A DNA stretch of 64,000 bases, taken from Saccharum officinarum. Taxonomy: Eukaryota; Streptophyta; Magnoliopsida; Poales; Poaceae. The notes beneath the pieces are model-generated. The model searched no databases. It saw only the letters and a list, made by a program, of their open reading frames with translations, and was not told where the DNA came from. The translations under genes and the position numbers were made by a program. Each line of letters begins with the position of its first letter. Positions within the stretch are counted from its first letter, which is position 1. The stretch is from contig CM036225.1 in NCBI GenBank assembly GCA_020631735.1, positions 70,251,532-70,315,531 of the forward strand, written 5' to 3'. Below, one piece after another: positions 57,401 through 64,000 of the stretch.

Positions 57401-58680
57401 AAGATCTTTCTTTTGAAAAGCAAGACCAACACATTCATTATTACACAATATCTCACATTTGCCATCTCCAAAATGGCAATCAAATCCATCATTGTCCAAA
57501 CATGACACACTAATCGAGTTTCTCTGTAATGAAGGAATAAATAAAACATCTCTAAGTGAAAGAATGTAGCCATCAGCAAGCTCTAGAGAGACACCGCCAA
57601 CAGCTTCGACATCTGCTTGGACTCCATTAGCGACTTTAACGTGTCTTTCGCTTCTTTGTGTAGTCCTCGTCGAATGGAATCCCTGTAAAGAATTAGCAAC
57701 ATGAACAGTTACGCCTGAGTCAATCCACCAAGTAGATTTTGAATACTGTACATATAGGGATTTATTTATAAACATAATAATGTTCTTATTTTTCTTTGCT
57801 ATGATCATCTTTAAGAATTCAGGATAATCTTTCTTGTAATGTCTCTCCTTCTTGCAGTAAAGGCACTGATCGTTGTTCACTATAAATCTGTTCTGCTGAG
57901 GCTGATGCTGTATGGGACCCTTGCCCTTTGGTTTTGAGGGAGAGTTGGCATTCGCATTGATATTCTTTTTATTATTATGTTTAATAAAACTGAGAGTACC
58001 ACCATTGGCGGCCTTTATTCTTTCTTCTTCTTGCACACACATTGCCATACAATGTTCTAGATCCTATTTTTTGGGCTAAATGTTGTAATTGACAACAAAT
58101 ATGTCAAACTCTTTTAGTAAAGAAGCAAAAATCACAGGGACAAGGAACTCTTCCTTAAGATCCAGATCCATTGGTTTGAGCTTGTTGTTCAAATGATTCA
58201 TCTTTGATATGTACTCTCTAATGCCATTGTTATTTCCACCTCAAGTGTACTTTTCTGTCATCAACTCCTTTATCAGCTGAGTAGCATATGTCTTTGAAGA
58301 GTCATAGAACTGACTCTTTATTCTTTCTAATTACTCTGTGACAATGTCACACTCTTGGATTGAGCCCGTTATGGTAGGCTCAATCGTGTTCTTTATAATA
58401 GTAACACATTTTTTATTGGCATTGATCCACTTTTGCTTTTTGCAGGTCATATGTCATCTGTTCAGGAGCATGGTCCCTCTCTCTCTTTTGCTAATCAGCA
58501 TCAGATTCATTGGCCTCTCTCATCGGTGCCACAGGCTCAGTGGGGCATGGTGTGGTGACCACCCAGTCCACCTCAGCTAAGACAAAGGCGAGATCAATCT
58601 TTTTCTTTCATTCGGTGTAGTTGTCACCTTTGAGGGGTGGAATGTCTTTGATAAACCCCATCAAAGAGTAACCTCCTGAA
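54482..58680 (-). pseudogene. Copia gag-pol polyprotein remnant
   Basis: From right to left: gag (58680-57870), zinc knuckle CLYCKKERHYKKDYPEF (about 57860), protease WWIDSGVTVHVANS (about 57725), GAG-pre-integrase (LWHCRLGH, about 57280). The integrase follows, with [23 protein letters not shown] and [16 protein letters not shown] (57045-56740). Next are reverse transcriptase (WIYKTKHDSQGNIERFKARL, then LHQMDVKMVFLNG, then LYVDDILLAS near 55450) and RNase H (SNSDYAGDDRKSTSGYVF, then GLPPNVFREHV, 54940-54490). Stops at 57140, 55334 and 55034 and frame changes near 56600 show it is defective. Confidence 0.9.
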
Positions 58681-58689
58681 AACACAAAT

Positions 58690-59857
58690 CATATAGAGTG
58701 AGAACATAAGTACAAAATTAATTGCAGGCTTTAATTCCAACGGTGGTCAAAAGTAAAACATACAATTTATCTTTCTATTCTTTTATACTAATTCTACATC
58801 ACCGTTGGACAAAAATAGAATTAATACATGGTTAAAACATAATGACATTATAATACCGCTATTAATCAATGTTGGTCAGAATAATAACAATATTATAATT
58901 ATCTAAAAAATTATTTATTTTTTAAAATTAAATTCTCCCGTTGGTTCAAATTTAATAATGAAATTAACATATGTAATTACGCAACAGAAACATTTGTAAA
59001 ATTCTCATAATTCTATTTTCCAGAAGCACTTTATAATATTTCACTAAGCAAAAAATATCGTTGGATAAAATTGCACAGAAAATTTACATTAAAATGAATC
59101 AAATCCATCAAAATACATGAATAATTGCTTCTGGAAAAAAAATAAAAATGAAAACTGAGCTCGTTACTGTGTACTATTCATTTCGGCCTAGCAGCTCCTG
59201 CAGCGGCCCACTCGCGCGCGCGCCAGCGCTCCCGCGCCCAGGCCGCAACCTGAGCATGGGCCGGGAATCTGGCCCCCCGCTCTCGCCCGCCTGGGCTGCA
59301 TCTGGCCCGGTGATTCCTGTCCGTCGGATCTGATCCGACGGCTGGCCGTCATTTTCGCTCGATCAAAAGGAAACCCGACGGCCGCTCCCACCGAACCCTA
59401 GTTCATTTTCACTTTCTCCCTCCCATGGTCTTTCACTAGCACGGCGACGAGTGAGAGTAGCCGCTGACCATGGCGGCTAGAAGGGAAGGAGAAGAAACAC
59501 GGCGTGGCGGCACTGCCATCAGGCCCCTGGGCGGTGCGTGCGTCCGCCTGAGGATGGGCGCACTGCCGTCTAGCGGCCTCGCGACGGTGCCCAGAGCGCT
59601 CACGCGTGCTTCGGAGTGACGCTGGCGAGCAGCGACTCCGTCCATCTTCCCGCACGGCGTTCTCTTGGCGCCAGCGGTGAGGGCGGCGGGGCCTAGGTAG
59701 GTCCCCTCCATGCCCTCCTCTCCTTTTACCCCTTTAGGGTTAGGGTTAGGGCTCTGTCCCGATCCGATTTGATCGATTCGGTGGATTCTTTCTGTGATTT
59801 CCCTTTCCATTTCTGCCCCATAAACAAGATCTACCCTAGGTAGGCGTCTGATACCAT
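58690..59857 (-). other. Copia untranslated leader
   Basis: Between the gag start and the primer-binding site there is no ORF with recognisable domains. The right part (59160-59800) is GC rich and the left part AT rich. The primer-binding site TGGTATCAGACG is at 59845-59856 on the minus strand. Confidence 0.6.
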
Positions 59858-61041
59858 TGTTAAGTCTATAGGATCAAATAGGGTAGATCAAACGGGGAAC
59901 TTTCTTTTCATTTTGGTATAAACATCAAGATCCTAGAACATGATCTACTAGAAGAATAACAAAGAGAGGAAGAAGAGAGGAGGTAGAGATACGGTGGAGT
60001 TCACAGACCGTCGGTGGGAACTGTAGGGGCACTAGAGCTAGAGCCGGTCGCCATCACGGTCGTTGATGGAGGCTGTGCTCGGGCAGCGGCGTTCGGTGAA
60101 GATAGGCGGTGCAGTGGAGACCGTGGCAGCGCAGTGCAGTGACGTCGACAGCGTGGAGGTGCTTCTCGTCACTACTGCGCTTCCTCACTTAGATCGGACT
60201 AGGGTTAGGACCAGGGTTAAAAAAACCGCTCGGTAAACCGCGGTTTACCGCGGTTACCGGCCTAACCGGGCCGGACCGGTTACGGTCCGGTCCAGTTAGG
60301 TATTCCCCAAATTCAAATTTAAAATTTGAAAAAAAAAATGCTGAAAAAATTCCTAAAAATAGTTCATGATTTATAGAAGCCAATGGTGTAAAAATTTTTC
60401 AAATTCGAGTTCGTTTAGTATTTATTTATACGTATAGAAGTTTGAAAAAAAAAAGAAAAAAAATCCCGGTCCTGCCCCGTTAAGGCCCCCAAATTCAAAT
60501 TTAAAATTTGAAAAAAAAAACAAAAAATGCTGAAAAATCCTAAAAATAGTTCATGATTTATAGAAGCCAATGGTGTAAAATTTTTTCAAATTCGAGTTCG
60601 TTTAGTATTTATTTATACGTATAGAAGTTTGAAAAAAAAATTCCAAACTCAAACCGAGCGGTAAACCGCTCAAACCGAGCGGTTACCGCTCCAAACCGCC
60701 CGGTAAACCGGTGACAAACCGAACCGAAGGCGCGTTTGAATTCAAATTCAAATTCGATCGGTTACCGTCCGGTTACCGGTAAACCGGACCGGTAAACCGG
60801 AACCGGAGGCCGACGGTTTGGGCTGACCGGTCGGTAAAAAAAACCCTGATTAGGACTGTAGGTGGGGAAAGTGACGGCGGCGAACTTCGTCGTGTGTGCC
60901 CTGGCTCCCCACCTCTCCTTTTTTATAGCACAGTGTGACAGGGACCCTCCAACCATAGTTGGGTTGGGCGCCCCCGATCAGGGCGCGGGATCAAGCCCAA
61001 TAGGCCATTAGGCCTATTAGCGAGGAGATCAAAACCTAACA
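59858..61041 (-). repeat. 5' LTR of the Copia element, with nested hAT-like insert
   Basis: Homologous to the LTR at 53742-54281 on both sides of a 637-bp insert at 60212-60848. Without it and its 8-bp target duplication the length equals that of the other LTR. Confidence 0.95.
60212..60848. mobile_element. Non-autonomous hAT-like element nested in the Copia LTR
   Basis: The ends are CAGGGTTAAAAAAACCG and, at the right, CGGTAAAAAAAACCCTG, near-perfect inverted repeats starting with CAGGG. They are flanked by 8-bp copies of host sequence (gttaggac at 60204-60211, attaggac at 60849-60856, one change). An 8-bp duplication and a CA...TG end point to the hAT superfamily. The subterminal parts are dense in ggtaaaccgc and ccggttaccg words. 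The middle contains a direct duplication of about 150 bp (60306-60450 and 60488-60640). Confidence 0.85.
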
Positions 61042-63891
61042 TAACCTTGCCTACCTCTACCTCGATGAAAATAGACTTACAGGAAAAATCCCTTCTAGCA
61101 TTGGAAGCCTTGCGAGTCTAAAAGTGCTCGCCCTACAATTTAACAACTTGACAGGAGAAATTCCAATGGAGATAGGCAGCATTGTCGGTATCACCCATTT
61201 ATCTCTAGGTGGCAATCAGTTAACTGGAACAATACCTGTTTCACTTGGAAACCTCTCAACATTGACCCTGCTCAGTCTTGCAGAGAATGAACTAAAAGGA
61301 AGCATCCCACCACTGCAAGGCCTCTCTTCTCTCGATGTACTAGAGTTGGAGGCAAACAAGCTAGAAGGAACTATCCCTCCTTGGTTAGGAAACCTCTCTT
61401 CACTAAAAAGACTATACCTCTACAGAAACGGTCTAGTGGGTCAAATACCTGAATCATTAGGAAATCTTAAGCTCCTTACAGTACTTTCTATCGCAGGGAA
61501 CAAACTTTCAGGTTCGATACCCCAATCCCTTGGAAACCTCCATGCCCTCAACGGACTTCATCTATACAATAATGAGCTAGAAGGATCTTTGCCTCATCCG
61601 ATGTTCAACCGCTCTTCTCTTAAAATTCTGGACAGATCGAACATCAAACTCAAAGGTGCGCTTCACAATTCAATTGCTAATTTTTCTATCGGAATGAAGT
61701 TTCTTAACATAGAAAACAACAAAATAAAACAATACCAGGAGGAATAGGGAACCTCATCAACCTAGAAACACTTGGTATGGGTCAAAATATTCTTTTAGGC
61801 GCTATTCCACCATCTCTCTGTAAACTCAAGAAGTTAAACATATTATCTTTATCAAATAACATTTTGTAAGGACCCATCCCTATAGCTCTAGGCAATCTGA
61901 CACAACTTACAAAACTTTTTCTTTTGGGTAATCACATTAGTGGACCTATACCTTCAAGTCTCAAAAACTGTCCATTAGAACTTTTGGATCTTTCTCATAA
62001 TAATCTTTTTTGGTTCAATACCTAAAGAACTGTTTTTCATATCAACACTATCAATTTACTTGGGTCTTTCACATAATTCGTTGTCAGGGACTTTGCCATC
62101 AGAAGTGGGCAATCCAAAAAATATCAATGAAGTCGATTTTTCTAATAATATGATATCAAATGAAATTCCAGACTCGATCAGCGGGTGTCAAATCCTGGTA
62201 TATCTCAATTTATCTAGAAACATCTTTCAGGGGACAATTCCAGTATCACTAGGAACTCTAGGGGCCTCTTCACGCTTGATCTTTCATACAATAATTCATC
62301 TGGGACCATTCCAGAGACCATTGTAGATTATTGGCTCTTTCTTCATTGAACCTCTTGTTCAATAAATTCGAAGGAAGAGTACCAACAGATGGGGCATTTC
62401 AGAATGCAACCATAGTCTTAATCACTGGGAATGATGGCCTGTGTGGTGGTATCCCTCAACTAAAGTTACCACCTTGCTCCAACCACACCACAAGAAGCCA
62501 CATCAGAAAACTTGTCATGATGGTTTCGATATGCAGTGCATTTGTTTTTGTCACACTAATATTTGTACTATGCGCACTCGACCAAATGAGGCAGAAGACA
62601 AAATCAATAAACCAACAACGTTCAATCTTGAGTGAGCAGTATGTGAGGATTTCCGTCAATGAATTGGACAATGCAACAAATGGTCTCGCATCTGAAAACC
62701 TCATCGGAGCAGGGAGCTTTGGATCAGTGTAAAAAGGCTAAATGACAGTAAATGGTCAGGATGTAGTTGTCGCTGTTGAGGTTCGCAACCTCATGCAACG
62801 TGGCGCATCTCAAAGTTTTGTCGCAGAATGCAACACTTTAAGATGTGCACGACATCAAAATCTTGTAAAGATATTAACCGTCTGCTCAAAGTATTGATTT
62901 TCAAGGTTGTGACTTCAAGGTCCTCGTCTATGAGTTTCTACAAATGGAAATTTGGACCAATGGCTAAGGTGAACAAAAGTCACTAGAACTAATTGCAAGG
63001 CTACACATCGTAATTGATGTGGCAGCCTCGCTTGATTATCTACACAACATATAAGCCAACGCCAATTGTTCATGTGATCTTAAGCCAAGCGATGTTCTCT
63101 TGGACTGTGACATGGTTGCACACGTTGGTGATTTTGGGCTAGCGCGGTTCTTGCATCAAGACAAAGATGAATCAAGTGTTTGGGCATCAATGAGAGGATC
63201 AATTGGTTATGCAGCTCCAGGTATGCTTCTATTTTTTCTCTTCTAATTAATCCACAATGTAGGCAATACTAATTTAAGACTTTTTGGGTGTTTTACTTAC
63301 TTAAATACCTAAATATTGCTAAACAATGGCTAAAATTTGAAGAATACGGGAGAGTTGAAATCTCTGAAATAAATAGGCAAACTTACTGTTTAGGAAATGA
63401 ACTTCCTACTATAACGTTACCGTATGAGCATATATTAAAATTCTCCATAAACAACTTTCTTACAAAAGAAATGCATGTTGTTGGTTTTAGAGTATGGACT
63501 TGGCAATAAAGTCTCCACCCATGGTGATGTATACAGCTTCGGCATACTGATACTAGAGATGTTGACCGGAAAAGACCAACGGGCAATGAATTTGGAGATG
63601 CCATTGAGCTCTGAAACTATGTTCAAATGGCATTGTCAGACAGGTTGAGCACTATTGTGGATCAACAACTACTAACAAAGACAGAAGATGATGAACCAAG
63701 CACCTCAAAACTCTAGCAGTATTAGAAGCGCTAGAAATGCCTGCATCGCTTCAATTCTGCAAGTTGGGATTTACTGTTCAGACCAGACGCCAACAAATCG
63801 CCCATCAATTGGAGATGCTCTAAAAGAGTTGCAAGCAATTAGAGACAAGTTTCAGAAGCACTCCACCATGAAGGGGGGCATCATCAGTTAG

Positions 63892-64000
63892 CTGAAGTGT
63901 GAAGGATTTCTTATATGTTAGAATTGTCTCAAATAAATTTGTACAGTATGGTTAAAGTTAGGTCCCTCGAGTTGTATTCGTGGTTAAGAGATAATCCCTT
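63892..64000 (+). other. 3' flank of receptor kinase copy 3
   Basis: Matches the sequence after the stop codons of copies 1 and 2 (gctgaagtgtgaaggattt, then tggttaa, agagataa). It runs to the window end. Confidence 0.8.

Larger units (their letters stand above)
53742..61041 (-). mobile_element. Ty1-copia retrotransposon, complete but degenerate
   Basis: Both LTRs are present and the host sequence TAACC is repeated at 53737-53741 and 61042-61046. The element reads on the minus strand: 5' LTR at the right, primer-binding site 59845-59856, gag, protease, integrase, reverse transcriptase, RNase H, polypurine tract, then 3' LTR at the left. The integrase-before-reverse-transcriptase order marks it as Copia. 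It lies inside the LRR exon of receptor kinase copy 3. Confidence 0.95.
53398..63891 (+). pseudogene. LRR-XII receptor-like kinase, copy 3 (split by a Copia element)
   Basis: The 5' piece (53398-53741) begins inside the LRR cap and carries the first LRRs (LNLVGTITTALGNLTYLRLL). A 50-bp piece is duplicated at its start (gaaaggaagatgacttggcc twice). The Copia element sits at 53742-61041, and the gene resumes at 61047 (YLYLDENRLTGKIPSS). Relative to copy 1 a block of LRRs is missing in frame near 61635. The frame is lost near 61720, TAA at 61867-61869 replaces TCA, and TAA at 62730-62732 falls in the glycine loop (SFGSV then stop). About 30 bp are missing near 62965. Remains of the kinase, the intron (63221-63490) and exon 2 up to a stop at 63889-63891 can be followed. 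The 3' UTR is shared with copies 1 and 2. Clearly dead. Confidence 0.9.

Overview
The window is a piece of a plant nuclear genome, almost certainly a grass of the sorghum, sugarcane and Miscanthus type. The evidence is spliced genes with GT-AG introns, grass-type MITEs, Copia, Gypsy and LINE retroelements, a plant CPSF30 with a YTH domain, and Xa21-like LRR-XII receptor kinases. One run of 100 Ns marks a scaffold gap. Only two single-copy host genes are recognisable. One is a patatin-related phospholipase AIII gene on the minus strand (3574-4966), which carries a one-base frameshift. The other is an intact CPSF30 gene on the plus strand (22002-27937), with the exon structure to make both a short zinc-finger protein and a long zinc-finger plus YTH (m6A reader) protein.

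Layout. 1-1104: start of a minus-strand Copia element (gag, primer-binding site, LTR). 1105-3573: two related hairpin repeats and gene-free sequence. 3574-5138: the phospholipase gene and its TATA box. 5253-6248: three MITEs. 7050-8566: a LINE remnant. 8567-11448: gene-free. 11449-16721: a Helitron 3' end, then a decayed mariner-like element that holds a COBRA-like exon, a Gypsy LTR and the gap. 16800-18520: an LTR-like repeat. 18983-21411: a Mutator-like transposase pseudogene, head to head with CPSF30. 28325-31015: MITE remnant, diffuse repeat and a CACTA element.

31747-63891 holds three tandem plus-strand copies of an LRR-XII receptor kinase. Copy 1 (31747-35688) is nearly complete with two single-base frameshifts. 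Copy 2 (37309-43043) has a LINE-derived ORF1-only insert, a lost LRR block, a frameshift and a nonsense codon. Copy 3 (53398-63891) is split by a 7.3-kb Copia element that itself contains a hAT-like element, and its kinase part is decayed. Copy 3 is fused at its 5' side to a duplicated tail of CPSF30, and the sequence just downstream of copies 1 and 2 resembles the sequence just downstream of CPSF30. I infer that the kinase array grew by segmental duplication of a kinase gene lodged next to, or in, a copied CPSF30 3' region. Later insertions (6.5-kb LINE with 14-bp target duplication, 1.5-kb LINE-derived element with 17-bp target duplication, 542-bp MITE with TAA duplication) broke up the duplicated flanks and allow them to be ordered in time.

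No convincing unknown gene system was found. The most informative signals are the CPSF30/receptor-kinase chimeric duplication, the gene fragment inside the mariner-like element, the Helitron terminus and the clearly datable nested insertions. No tRNA or rRNA gene was recognised.
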